Assembly: GCF_001310815.1 (NCBI RefSeq) | Contig: NZ_BAZK01000025.1 | Coordinates: 1-64,000 of the forward strand | Origin: Pseudovibrio denitrificans JCM 12308 | Lineage (GTDB): Bacteria > Pseudomonadota > Alphaproteobacteria > Rhizobiales > Stappiaceae | Reading direction: 5' to 3' | DNA: 64,000 nt | Part shown: positions 17,963-26,154 of the stretch, one piece after another | Layout: each line of letters starts with the position of its first letter | Numbering within the stretch: position 1 is the stretch's first letter | The notes under the pieces: model-generated | Told to the model about the DNA's origin: nothing | What the model saw: the letters and a program-made list of their open reading frames with translations, nothing else | The model's database searches: none | Position numbers and translations under genes: made by a program

Positions 17963-18630
17963 GACGCACCTCCTGCCGCAGGTGTTCGCATTTCTGGCGC
18001 TTCTTCTCCATTTTCTGCAGAGTGGAAGGTTTCTTCAATTTCAGCCTGCGCATGAGCAGCGGCATCCATCACATGCGGCAGATCCAGCACGGACGCATTT
18101 GGATTGATGATCAGGCGGCTATACCCGAAGAGCTGCAGAACGAGGCGCAGCCAAAGCAATGAGAGCGCAATAGGCACCGCCAGTTTGGATGGCCATGTTG
18201 GAATGGAGATATCCATGGTGCTGTCGCCGAAGGTCCATGCACGATCGAAGTGCAAGTATGAGCCATAAATCAACACGGAAATCACAAGAAGAATTGCAAA
18301 GACGCCAAGGAACTCAGCGATCCATTGAGCACGCCCTTTAAACACACCGATCACCAGTTCCATCCGGATGTGGCCACCAACACGCTGACAGTAAGCAATG
18401 CCCATGAACGCGAACACGGCCATGGCTTGTTCAGTAATATCAATAAAACCGGGCACGGGCTGGTTGAACAGGTTACGTCCAACGACCTGAACAACTGCCA
18501 GCAACATCAAGATGAGGATAGATGTGGCTGCGATGAGGTTGAACAGGTTCTCGATTTTTCCCAGCGCACCATTAAAGCGGAGATAGGCCATATCCGATGC
18601 TGGATATGTGGGGCCGTTTGGTTTGGACAT
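17959..18630 (-). CDS. dctQ: TRAP transporter small permease (DctQ)
   Basis: Small four-span membrane subunit of the TRAP system, 223 aa. The core VVGRNLFNQPVPGFIDITEQAMAVFAF motif is typical: a polar loop leading into the second span with the conserved Glu. A hydrophilic C-terminal extension of about 45 residues (acidic, Ala/Glu-rich) is longer than usual. The stop codon overlaps the dctM start (ATGA), so the two are translationally coupled. Confidence 0.88.
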   Translation of the reverse strand: MSKPNGPTYPASDMAYLRFNGALGKIENLFNLIAATSILILMLLAVVQVVGRNLFNQPVPGFIDITEQAMAVFAFMGIAYCQRVGGHIRMELVIGVFKGRAQWIAEFLGVFAILLVISVLIYGSYLHFDRAWTFGDSTMDISIPTWPSKLAVPIALSLLWLRLVLQLFGYSRLIINPNASVLDLPHVMDAAAHAQAEIEETFHSAENGEEAPEMRTPAAGGAS

Positions 18631-18663
18631 GTTATCAGCCCGACTTTAAGAGAAATGTTGCGC

Positions 18664-18692
18664 CCTGCTCTAAAGCGGTACGTTTGAGCAGG
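18664..18692. repeat. Hairpin upstream of dctQ
   Basis: CCTGCTC / GAGCAGG inverted repeat (18664-18670, 18686-18692) with a partly self-complementary loop (AAAGCG...CGTTT). It lies in the leader between dctP and dctQ. It may be a mobile palindrome or an mRNA stability element; the function is unknown. Confidence 0.4.
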
Positions 18693-18735
18693 CTCTTAAG
18701 CAAACCTCCGACAAGCGATGCCTATCGGAATAAAG

Positions 18736-18764
18736 AAAGGCGCATCTGAATGAGATGCGCCTTT
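18736..18764 (-). terminator. Intercistronic hairpin after dctP
   Basis: A perfect 12-base stem AAAGGCGCATCT / AGATGCGCCTTT with a 5-base loop, followed on the minus strand by CTTTATT. It lies just after the dctP stop codon and would lower expression of dctQM relative to the binding protein. Confidence 0.8.
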
Positions 18765-18774
18765 GCAAAAGCAA

Positions 18775-19794
18775 TTACTTGCCAGCGATTGTGTTCTGTA
18801 CAAGTGTGAGCAGTTCAGCTGCTGGGAGACCCTTTGCAGACATGTCTTCAACCCACTTGTCCCAGATTGGCTTACCAGCAACAGCCTTGAAGCCTTCAAG
18901 CTCTTCCTCAGAGAAAGAGATCTGCTTTACACCATTTGCTTCCAGAGCCGGGTAGAACTTGTCGTAGACCTTTGCGTAGGTGTCCAGGTAATGCTGAACA
19001 GCTGGTGCAACGCTTTCGTCCAGAGCTTTCTGGAACTCTGGTGAGAGCATGTCATAGGCATCTGTGCTGACAACAACCGGGCAGCTCACGGTGCCTGGGT
19101 TCAGGTTGTTGGTCCACCAGCTGCCAGCTTCAATGGTTTTGAATGCCAGATGCGCGTGTGGAGCGAAAGCAACGGCCTGCACAGTGCCAGAATCGATTGC
19201 CTGATAGGCTTCAGAAGCTGTCACAGTGGTTGGAACTGCGCCAATGGTCTTCATCGCGTTGCCAACGCCGCCAAGAGCACGCACACGCATGCCTTCAAAA
19301 TCAGCCAGCTTTGCAGGTGCATCACCTTTACCCAGCAGGTTGTACTGCGGCATTGGGGATGGCATCAGCAGCTTTGCGTTCCAGCGACCGAGGTCTTTCT
19401 GAACTGCTGGGTGATTGTAGAGCGCGAAGTCTACCTTCACCTGAGTTTCCAGATCCGGCACACCAAGGAATGGCAGGTCAGTTGTGGTCAGAGTTGGGTT
19501 TTTGTCCGCATGGTAGGATGCGCAGAACTGAGCCATCTCAAACGCTCCGATGGAGATACCATCAAGGTTTTCGCGAGACTTGGACAGAGCTCCACCGTAG
19601 TGCAGTTTGATTTCGAACTTACCGTTCGTACGCGCAGCTACTTCTTCAGACAGCTTCTCGACGTGCTCGGTGAATGCACGGCGTTTGCCCCACAAAGATA
19701 CATTCCAAGTCACATCAGCAGCCAGAGCTTCGCCCACGAATGCGGAGCCCATTGTTGCGGCGAGTGCAGCGGTCGCAACCTTAAGATTTTTCAT
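18775..19794 (-). CDS. dctP: TRAP transporter periplasmic binding protein (DctP)
   Basis: Periplasmic solute receptor of the TRAP system, 339 aa. A signal peptide (cleavage near GEALA-AD) is followed by the DctP fold: TNGKFEIKLHYGGALSKSRENLDGISIG, LPFLGVPDLE, KLADFEGMRVRALGG (with the Arg that binds the substrate carboxylate, as in the family) and GTVQAVAFAPHAHLAFK. Ligands in this family are usually organic acids; the exact one cannot be told. It heads the dctPQM operon. Confidence 0.92.
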   Translation of the reverse strand: MKNLKVATAALAATMGSAFVGEALAADVTWNVSLWGKRRAFTEHVEKLSEEVAARTNGKFEIKLHYGGALSKSRENLDGISIGAFEMAQFCASYHADKNPTLTTTDLPFLGVPDLETQVKVDFALYNHPAVQKDLGRWNAKLLMPSPMPQYNLLGKGDAPAKLADFEGMRVRALGGVGNAMKTIGAVPTTVTASEAYQAIDSGTVQAVAFAPHAHLAFKTIEAGSWWTNNLNPGTVSCPVVVSTDAYDMLSPEFQKALDESVAPAVQHYLDTYAKVYDKFYPALEANGVKQISFSEEELEGFKAVAGKPIWDKWVEDMSAKGLPAAELLTLVQNTIAGK

Positions 19795-20245
19795 TTATCA
19801 ACTCCCGAAAATTATTTTGGCCGTCCTTGCAAAACACGCAATTTCAGCCCCTCCCTAAATTCCGTCGCATATAGAAATATCACAATTTTCTCAGTAATAA
19901 ACCTTAGTAGTTCGAAGGTTTAGTGAATATTCACATGCCCCTAGGTTCGGTTCTTCAACTTATCTTTGCAGGGCGCAAGTGTATAAAATATCTGCTTTTT
20001 ATGCAGCCTGTCAGTTCTTCTTTGCCTAAAGTATAAAGACTTTAAGTATACCTATTCGGGTCGAAACTGCGCTACCTTACACTCCCTTACTTTCAATAAT
20101 AGTGAAACTGCATTATTTTTCAAAACCTTATCCCAATGTTTAAGGTTGACAAGGATCAAAGCAGAGACTGCAATGCTGACCTAATATTTCAGGCGAGGGA
20201 CAACCTCCCGTACCGCTAAGAAATAGAGGGCAAGGAGACAGGCTT
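19795..20245. other. Divergent regulatory region between dctP and the stress-protein gene
   Basis: A 451-base AT-rich gap with no recognisable gene. It contains the Fnr-type box at 20146 and, further up, a pair of AAGTATA direct repeats at 20029 and 20044 (spacing 15). Both divergent promoters must lie here. Confidence 0.5.
20146..20159. promoter_or_regulatory. Fnr/FixK-type box
   Basis: TTGACAAGGATCAA matches TTGAT-N4-ATCAA at nine of ten positions. It lies 87 bases before the ATG of the stress-protein gene, a position suited to activation at low oxygen given a start site about 40 bases downstream. The match is seen; binding is inferred. Confidence 0.65.
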
Positions 20246-21076
20246 ATGGCAATCAAGGACATTCTTACCATTACAGATCTGAACGGCGATCAAACAGCTT
20301 CTAAAGTTGCTGTCGAGTTCGCACGTCAGGCTGGCGCACATGCGACGGGGCTTGCGCTGGCATTTGAGCCAATTGTACCAGGCTTCCTGGCTGCACCAAT
20401 GCCAACCGACTATTTACAGGTTGCTAAAAACCAGGCCATCGATGCTGCTAAGACTTCTACCGAGAAGTTTAAAGGCTATGCAGAACTCGCTGGTATCTCT
20501 ACCGAAACCCGTGTGGAAGAGATCGTGACCGGTGGCAGCCTCGAATCCATTATGGGTCATTGCCGCTTGAGCGACATGGTTGTGATTGGTCAGGACAATC
20601 CTGAAGCACCAGAACCAATGCGCGAAATGCTGATCGAAGGCCTGCTGTTCGAATCCGGTGTACCAACATTGATCGTGCCATTCATCTCCAAAGGTGACTT
20701 CACTCCTAAGAAAGTCGTCGTTGCATGGGATGGTAGTGCAACAGCAGCACGCGCAGTGCACGCAGCGCTTCCAATTCTGGAAATGGCTGAGCAAGTGACA
20801 ATCGTGATCGTTAACAAAGGTCTGCCACTTGAAGGTGAGCCAGGTTCTGACATTGCAACGTACCTTGCACGCCATGATCTGGAGATCAACGTTGACGTGA
20901 TCAACAACCCACCAATCGGTGTTGGTGATGCGCTTCTCAATTACGTCTCTGAAAACGCAGTTGATCTGCTGGTGATGGGTGGTTACGGCCACAGCCGTAT
21001 GCGTGAGTATCTCGTAGGTGGAGCAACCCGCGACATTCTCCATTCCATGACCATTCCAGTTCTGATGGCTCACTAA
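20246..21076 (+). CDS. Tandem universal stress protein (UspA-type, two domains)
   Basis: Cytoplasmic protein of 276 aa with two Usp domains (about 1-145 and 150-275). The second has the ATP-binding signature MGGYGHSRMREYLVGGATRDIL (G-2x-G-9x-G-T type); the first has the equivalent VVIGQDNPE but lacks the full glycine pattern and is probably degenerate. KKVVVAWDGSATAARAVHAAL is the N-terminal strand of domain two. An AAGGAGA ribosome site precedes the ATG. An Fnr-type box upstream suggests oxygen control, as for other tandem Usp genes. A terminator follows, so it is a single-gene unit. Confidence 0.9.
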   Translation: MAIKDILTITDLNGDQTASKVAVEFARQAGAHATGLALAFEPIVPGFLAAPMPTDYLQVAKNQAIDAAKTSTEKFKGYAELAGISTETRVEEIVTGGSLESIMGHCRLSDMVVIGQDNPEAPEPMREMLIEGLLFESGVPTLIVPFISKGDFTPKKVVVAWDGSATAARAVHAALPILEMAEQVTIVIVNKGLPLEGEPGSDIATYLARHDLEINVDVINNPPIGVGDALLNYVSENAVDLLVMGGYGHSRMREYLVGGATRDILHSMTIPVLMAH

Positions 21077-21131
21077 TCTTATCGGGAGCTATGTTCCCAT
21101 TACGCCTCCTGATCCTTGCCTTATGAAACGG

Positions 21132-21170
21132 AGAGAGGTGTCGCCTTGCTGTCGCACCTCTCTTCTATTT
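21132..21170 (+). terminator. Rho-independent terminator
   Basis: AGAGAGGTG / CACCTCTCT stem (21132-21140, 21155-21163) followed by TCTATTTT. It ends the stress-protein transcript. Confidence 0.82.
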
Positions 21171-21297
21171 TGAGGATCATGTTATCAGTTCACCATCTGT
21201 GAACGGGAATCAGCCTCAATGAAACCAACGGAAACAGCACCCTAAGCAGTTTGTATTTGTCTGGATCGCTCAGACTGCTTTGGCTTTTGTTTTTGCC

Positions 21298-21341
21298 GCG
21301 TATTCTACCCGGAAACCGGTGCCCACATTTCGGGAGTACGC
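21298..21341. repeat. REP-like palindrome, copy B
   Basis: A 44-base element with outer arms GCGTATTC / GAGTACGC and the core CCGGAAACCGG...TTTCGGG. It lies 35 bases before the pat start codon, in the leader or promoter. Apart from it and the terminator, the gap 21077-21376 holds no gene. Confidence 0.7.
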
Positions 21342-21376
21342 TTTAAAACTCGAGTGAGTTTGACGGGAAGTGCGCT

Positions 21377-24094
21377 ATGACGATCTGCAATCTTGAGGGC
21401 CTGACCTCTCCACGCTCCATTGCCATTGTTGGCCCGAACAGCAAGCAGGAGGTGATCCTGCAACGTTTGATCGACAGCATCGTGAGCAGTGGTTTTAGCG
21501 GACCCAAGACGTTTGTCGGGTTACCAGATGCATCAGCAGACGGCTTTAAAGGCATTGCTTCAATTGCAGAGGTCGAGAGCAAAGCTGATCTGGCGATTTT
21601 GCTTGGCGATCACACAACAGCGGCAGAAGATATCAAGCAGCTTGGAGAGCAAGGCACACGGGCGGTTGTTATTCCAGCGAGTGGTTTTGATAGTTGGCGG
21701 GATGAACACCTTGATGCGCTTTTGAAAGCTGCACACCCATTCAACATTCGCATTCTTGGACCGGGTAGCCTCGGGATAGCCTCCCCGCACTCCAAGCTCT
21801 CAACACTGTTGACCAGCGAGCAGGCCCTGAAGGGAGAGCTGGCGCTGATTTCCCGTTCCGGCACCATCTTCAACACAACGCTTGCCTGGGCCAAGGCCAA
21901 CTCTATCGGGTTCTCCGGCGTGGTTTCTCTTGGGCGCCGTTTGGATGTAGATGTCTCGGATCTGCTGGACTGGTACGCACAGGATTACCGGACCAAGGCG
22001 ATCCTTGTGCATTTGGAGACTATTGCAAACCCGCGCAAGTTTATGTCGGCGGCTCGCGCAGCGGCGCGTTCCAAGCCTGTGATTGTGATCCGTAGTGGTG
22101 CGAGCCGTGACCAGCATATCTCCGGCACAGCACATTCCAGCCGCTTAGCAACGCGCGATTCCGTTTATGATGCGGCACTACAGCGTGCAGGCGTGCTGCG
22201 TGTTTATGATCTTGATGAGATGTTTGAGGCGGCTGAGACGATTACCCGTGTCGCTCCGTCTGCTGGACGACGTCTTTCCATCATCGCGAACGGTCGTAGT
22301 CTGGCGACACTTGCCGCTGACCGTCTTGCCAAAGTAGGCGGTAAGCTGGCCCCTATCAGTGAAGAGACCAAAGAGAAGCTGGTCTCGCTTACACGTACAG
22401 ATGCACGCGCAGACAACCCGATGGTTTTGCAAGAGGCTGCAAGCCCTGAAGAGTTTAAAGAGGGCATCAGTGCTCTGCTGAAAGACCCGAACTCCGATGG
22501 TGTTCTTGCCATTGCTGCACCGACTGCATTTGAGGACTTTACTGAAATCGCAAAAGCACTGGCGGAAGCAGGCAAGGAAGATCGCAAGCGGCTTGGCAAA
22601 CATCAAGCCTTTGTGACGACGCTTGCTGGCGGGGCAAACATTCCGCGTCAAGTTCTGGATGAAGCGCGGGTGCCGTGTTACCCAAGCCCATCCGGCGCGA
22701 TCCGGTCCTTCATGCACCTTGTTCGCTACAAAGAAGCAAAAGACCACCTTTCAGCCGTGCCGGACAGCCTGCCCAGTGACTACAAGCCGAACTTAAGACT
22801 TGCGAAAGAGACGATCCGCGTGGCGCTGGAGAATGGCCAGAAGTGGCTCACGCCTTTGCAGACACGCGAGTTGCTGCGGGCTTACTCCGTCAATCAAGTA
22901 GAGCTGCATCTGGTCAAGACCGTTGAGGAAGCCGCCAAGGTGGCTGAGGTTCTGTTTGATAAGCACAACCAACTTGTGCTGAAAGTCAGCAGCCCTGATC
23001 TGACCTTCAAATCCGATGTGGGCGGAGTGCATCTCGGCGTGGATAGCGTCGAAGGAGTGAAAGCAACCTTTGAGAAGATCCTTGGCAATGTGAAGCACTC
23101 TTATCCTGAAGCCGAGATTACAGGTGTCGAAATCCAGCCTATGGTGACCCGTCGGTTTGGTCTGGAGACATATGCAGGCCTTGCAGATGATCCGGTGTTT
23201 GGGCCGGTTGTTGTTTTCGGTAAGGGTGGAACTTCCGTTGAAGTGGTGGGCGACCGCGCCATTGATCTGGTGCCGATTGATCTCAACCTTGCCAAGGCGA
23301 TGGTTTCGCGCACCAGCACCTCCAAACTGCTGAAAGGCTTCCGCAACAGACCATCTGCCAATGTGTCTGAGGTGGAGCATCTTTTGGTGAAGCTCTCTCA
23401 GATCGCAGTTGATTTCCCAGAGGTTCGCGAGCTGGATCTTAATCCGGTTGTTGTCGACGAGAACGGCATCGTGGTTCTGGATGCCCGCGTGGCGATCAGC
23501 TCTCCGGCAAAACGCCCGGGAAGGCAAGGTGCATCTCGCCTTTCCATTGTGCCCTACCCTGTTGAGTGGGAGCACACGCACAAGCTTAAAGATGGTAAGA
23601 CTGTTCTTATCCGGCCAATCCGGCCTGAAGATCAGGGCAAACTGAAGAGCTTCTTTGAAAAGGTTTCCGTTGAAGATCTGCGCTTGCGTTTCTTTGCACC
23701 GGTCAAGGAGTTCTCACATACATTCCTCGCCCGCCTTGTTCAGCTGGACTATGCGCGCGCGATGGCGTTTGCGGCGATTGATCCGGAGACTGGCAATATT
23801 TTGGGCGTGGTTCGATTACATGCCAACCCTGACCACACTGAAGGCGAGTATGCGGTGATGGTTCAGTCCAACCTGAAAGGTATGGGACTCGGCTGGGTGC
23901 TAATGAAGCTGATTATTCGCTATGCGAAGGTGGATGGTATCCAGACAGTCAAAGGGGAAGTGCTGCGCGAGAACACCACCATGCTGGATATGTGCCGCAG
24001 CCTCGGTTTCCGCGTAAAGCGCTCCCCGGATGATGATGCGCTTTCAGACGTCATTTTGGACGTGACCGCCCTTGATCGGGAGACGATGAGCTAA
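21377..24094 (+). CDS. Acyl-CoA synthetase (NDP-forming)-like protein acetyltransferase, Pat type
   Basis: A 905-residue fusion of the Pat/PatZ kind. Order: CoA-binding and ligase-CoA domains (SPRSIAIVGPNSK, LGPGSLGIASP, ISRSGTI), an ATP-grasp domain (about 500-720; LVLKVSSPDLTFKSDVGGVHLG, GVEIQPMV) and a C-terminal GNAT domain (about 735-895; VLIRPIRPEDQGKLKSFFEKV, MVQSNLKGMGLGWVLMKLI, LGFRVKRS). Such proteins acetylate lysines, for example inactivating acetyl-CoA synthetase. The region that carries the phospho-His in true ADP-forming synthetases (A-S-H-T-G) reads TAHSS, so whether ligase activity remains is uncertain. It lies 300 bases after the stress-protein gene as its own unit. Confidence 0.9.
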   Translation: MTICNLEGLTSPRSIAIVGPNSKQEVILQRLIDSIVSSGFSGPKTFVGLPDASADGFKGIASIAEVESKADLAILLGDHTTAAEDIKQLGEQGTRAVVIPASGFDSWRDEHLDALLKAAHPFNIRILGPGSLGIASPHSKLSTLLTSEQALKGELALISRSGTIFNTTLAWAKANSIGFSGVVSLGRRLDVDVSDLLDWYAQDYRTKAILVHLETIANPRKFMSAARAAARSKPVIVIRSGASRDQHISGTAHSSRLATRDSVYDAALQRAGVLRVYDLDEMFEAAETITRVAPSAGRRLSIIANGRSLATLAADRLAKVGGKLAPISEETKEKLVSLTRTDARADNPMVLQEAASPEEFKEGISALLKDPNSDGVLAIAAPTAFEDFTEIAKALAEAGKEDRKRLGKHQAFVTTLAGGANIPRQVLDEARVPCYPSPSGAIRSFMHLVRYKEAKDHLSAVPDSLPSDYKPNLRLAKETIRVALENGQKWLTPLQTRELLRAYSVNQVELHLVKTVEEAAKVAEVLFDKHNQLVLKVSSPDLTFKSDVGGVHLGVDSVEGVKATFEKILGNVKHSYPEAEITGVEIQPMVTRRFGLETYAGLADDPVFGPVVVFGKGGTSVEVVGDRAIDLVPIDLNLAKAMVSRTSTSKLLKGFRNRPSANVSEVEHLLVKLSQIAVDFPEVRELDLNPVVVDENGIVVLDARVAISSPAKRPGRQGASRLSIVPYPVEWEHTHKLKDGKTVLIRPIRPEDQGKLKSFFEKVSVEDLRLRFFAPVKEFSHTFLARLVQLDYARAMAFAAIDPETGNILGVVRLHANPDHTEGEYAVMVQSNLKGMGLGWVLMKLIIRYAKVDGIQTVKGEVLRENTTMLDMCRSLGFRVKRSPDDDALSDVILDVTALDRETMS

Positions 24095-24122
24095 AGCTGT
24101 AATGTGAACAGCTTTAGCTTTT
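24091..24122 (+). terminator. Terminator overlapping the pat stop codon
   Basis: A perfect 10-base stem CTAAAGCTGT / ACAGCTTTAG (24091-24100, 24108-24117) with a 7-base loop, followed by CTTTTG. The TAA stop codon is inside the left arm. Confidence 0.75.
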
Positions 24123-24128
24123 GAAATT

Positions 24129-24173
24129 GCGTATCTTTATCCGAAAACCGGTTTCCACTTTTCGGAGATACGC
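24129..24173. repeat. REP-like palindrome, copy C
   Basis: A 45-base element with perfect outer arms GCGTATC / GATACGC and the core CCGAAAACCGG...TTTTCGG. It sits between the convergent pat and ThDP-enzyme genes. Confidence 0.75.
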
Positions 24174-24202
24174 AGTAAACCATCGCCTCCGCAATGTCTG
24201 GC

Positions 24203-25876
24203 TTAACTCGCCGCCATAGAGGCTTCGCGGATTTCTGTCAGCGAGCGGATTGGCGTGATTGCTTCCGGATCCAGATGCAGGTGCAGCAGGGCTGGCTTGC
24301 CGCTTGCTTTCGCTGCTTCAAATGCAGGACCGAACTCATCTGCTGTTTTCACTGTGCTGGAGTGGTAGCCATAGGCCTTTGCCACATCAGCGAAATTTGG
24401 ATTTTGCAGAGTGGTTGCGCTGATACGGCCCGGATACTCTCGTTCCTGATGCATGCGAATGGTGCCGTAGATGCCGTTGTCGACAACCACAACCATGATG
24501 TTGGCCTCTTCCTGTGCTGCGGTTGCTAGCTCCTGAATGGTCATCTGCAGGCAGCCGTCACCGGCAAAACAAACAACATCGCGTTCCGGGAACTTCAGCT
24601 TGGCTGCAACAGCCGCTGGCAGGCCATAGCCCATGGAACCACAAGTTGGCGCGAGCTGGGTGTTGTATTTACGGAAGCGGTGGAAGCGGTGCACCCATGT
24701 GGCGTAGTTGCCAGCACCGTTGGCGAAGATGGTGGTGTCGTCGAGGTTGTTCTCAATCCACTCCATCACTTCCGCCATCTGCAAGTCACCAGCCACTTTT
24801 GGCCGCGCACCTGACCATGCAAGATAATCTGCATGAGCCTCTTCAACCTGTGCTTTCCAGCCCGACTGCTGTTTCAAATCCAACTTTGACAGCACTTCAC
24901 AGAAGCCAGCCGGACTTGCATTGATGCCCAGCGTTGGCAGATACATGCGACCAAGTTCTTCTGCACCCGGATGGATGTGCACCACCTTTTGCGCTGGAAC
25001 AGGGATGTTCAGCATGGAGTAGGACTGACTTGGCATTTCGGAGAGGATGTCTCCAAGCAACACGACAAGGTCAGAGTTTTCGATGCGCGCTTTGAGTTTT
25101 GGGTTGATACCGATGCCGACATCGCCCGCATAACATGCATGGCCATTATCAAACAGCATCTGACGGCGGAAGGATGCGCCAACCGGCAGGCTGTTCTTCT
25201 CAGCAAAGGCTCTGAAGGTGTCGCAGGTTTCTTCTGACCAGCGGGAGCCACCTAGAATGAAGAATGGGCGTTCAGCACCTTCCAGCAGCTCGCGGAACTC
25301 TTCCATCTGATGTTGAGATGGGTGCGTTTCGATTGGGCGCATGGCTGGAACGCTCTGCGCTTCTGCCAGTTCAATCAGCATATCTTCCGGCAAAGCCAGA
25401 ACCACGGGGCCCGGACGGCCAGACGTGGCGACGTGGTAGGCACGAGAGATCATTTCAGGAATGCGGTCTGGCTGATCAATCTCGGCAACCCATTTGGCGA
25501 TGCTGCCAAACATCTGACGGTAGTTGACCTCCTGGAAGGCATCACGCTCACGCATGTCACGTGCGATCTGCCCCACGAACAGGATCATCGGCGTGGAGTC
25601 TTGCTGAGCCACATGAACACCTGCAGAAGCATTGGTAGCGCCCGGACCGCGGGTTACCATGCAGATACCCGGCTTACCGGTCATTTTGCCCCAAGCCTCA
25701 GCCATCATGGCCGCGCCGCCTTCCTGACGGCACAGGGTTACTGGAATGGAGGCATCGTACAGCGCATCCAGAACTGCAAGATAACTCTCACCCGGCACAC
25801 AGAAGACACGCTCTGCGCCCTGATCTTCCAGCGCATCTACGATTAACTGACCACCGGTCCGCTTTGTCTGGCTCAT
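24203..25876 (-). CDS. Thiamine diphosphate-dependent enzyme, acetolactate synthase large-subunit-like
   Basis: A 557-residue three-domain ThDP enzyme. The PYR domain has the catalytic Glu in CRQEGGAAMMAEAWG (about residue 52), the middle domain spans about 190-320, and the PP domain has the ThDP/Mg site GDGCLQMTIQE ending in VVVDNGIYG. No small regulatory (ACT) subunit follows, and it stands alone, so it is probably not the biosynthetic IlvB; catabolic or 2-oxo-acid decarboxylating homologues of this type are common in alphaproteobacteria. The substrate is undetermined. Confidence 0.88.
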   Translation of the reverse strand: MSQTKRTGGQLIVDALEDQGAERVFCVPGESYLAVLDALYDASIPVTLCRQEGGAAMMAEAWGKMTGKPGICMVTRGPGATNASAGVHVAQQDSTPMILFVGQIARDMRERDAFQEVNYRQMFGSIAKWVAEIDQPDRIPEMISRAYHVATSGRPGPVVLALPEDMLIELAEAQSVPAMRPIETHPSQHQMEEFRELLEGAERPFFILGGSRWSEETCDTFRAFAEKNSLPVGASFRRQMLFDNGHACYAGDVGIGINPKLKARIENSDLVVLLGDILSEMPSQSYSMLNIPVPAQKVVHIHPGAEELGRMYLPTLGINASPAGFCEVLSKLDLKQQSGWKAQVEEAHADYLAWSGARPKVAGDLQMAEVMEWIENNLDDTTIFANGAGNYATWVHRFHRFRKYNTQLAPTCGSMGYGLPAAVAAKLKFPERDVVCFAGDGCLQMTIQELATAAQEEANIMVVVVDNGIYGTIRMHQEREYPGRISATTLQNPNFADVAKAYGYHSSTVKTADEFGPAFEAAKASGKPALLHLHLDPEAITPIRSLTEIREASMAAS

Positions 25877-26154
25877 CCCTCACTCCAGTCGTAATTTGAT
25901 TGGGGCGAAGATACGCGGAATATGCGCTCGTGAAAATCTGCAGTATTTCCCTTTATTATTCCGAGACGGAATGAACTGGGCAAATCACAGTGAGAATGAT
26001 GAAGCCTGCATGACAGATTGAGTAGTTTATTGAGTTACCCTTGCTTTTCACTTTCACAAAAGATCCATAGCCCTAGAATACCTCCTAAGCCCGATTGATA
26101 GATTGGCAATTGCAGCCTGAAGGTGCACAACACCTATAGATTTGCGCAGTTTCG

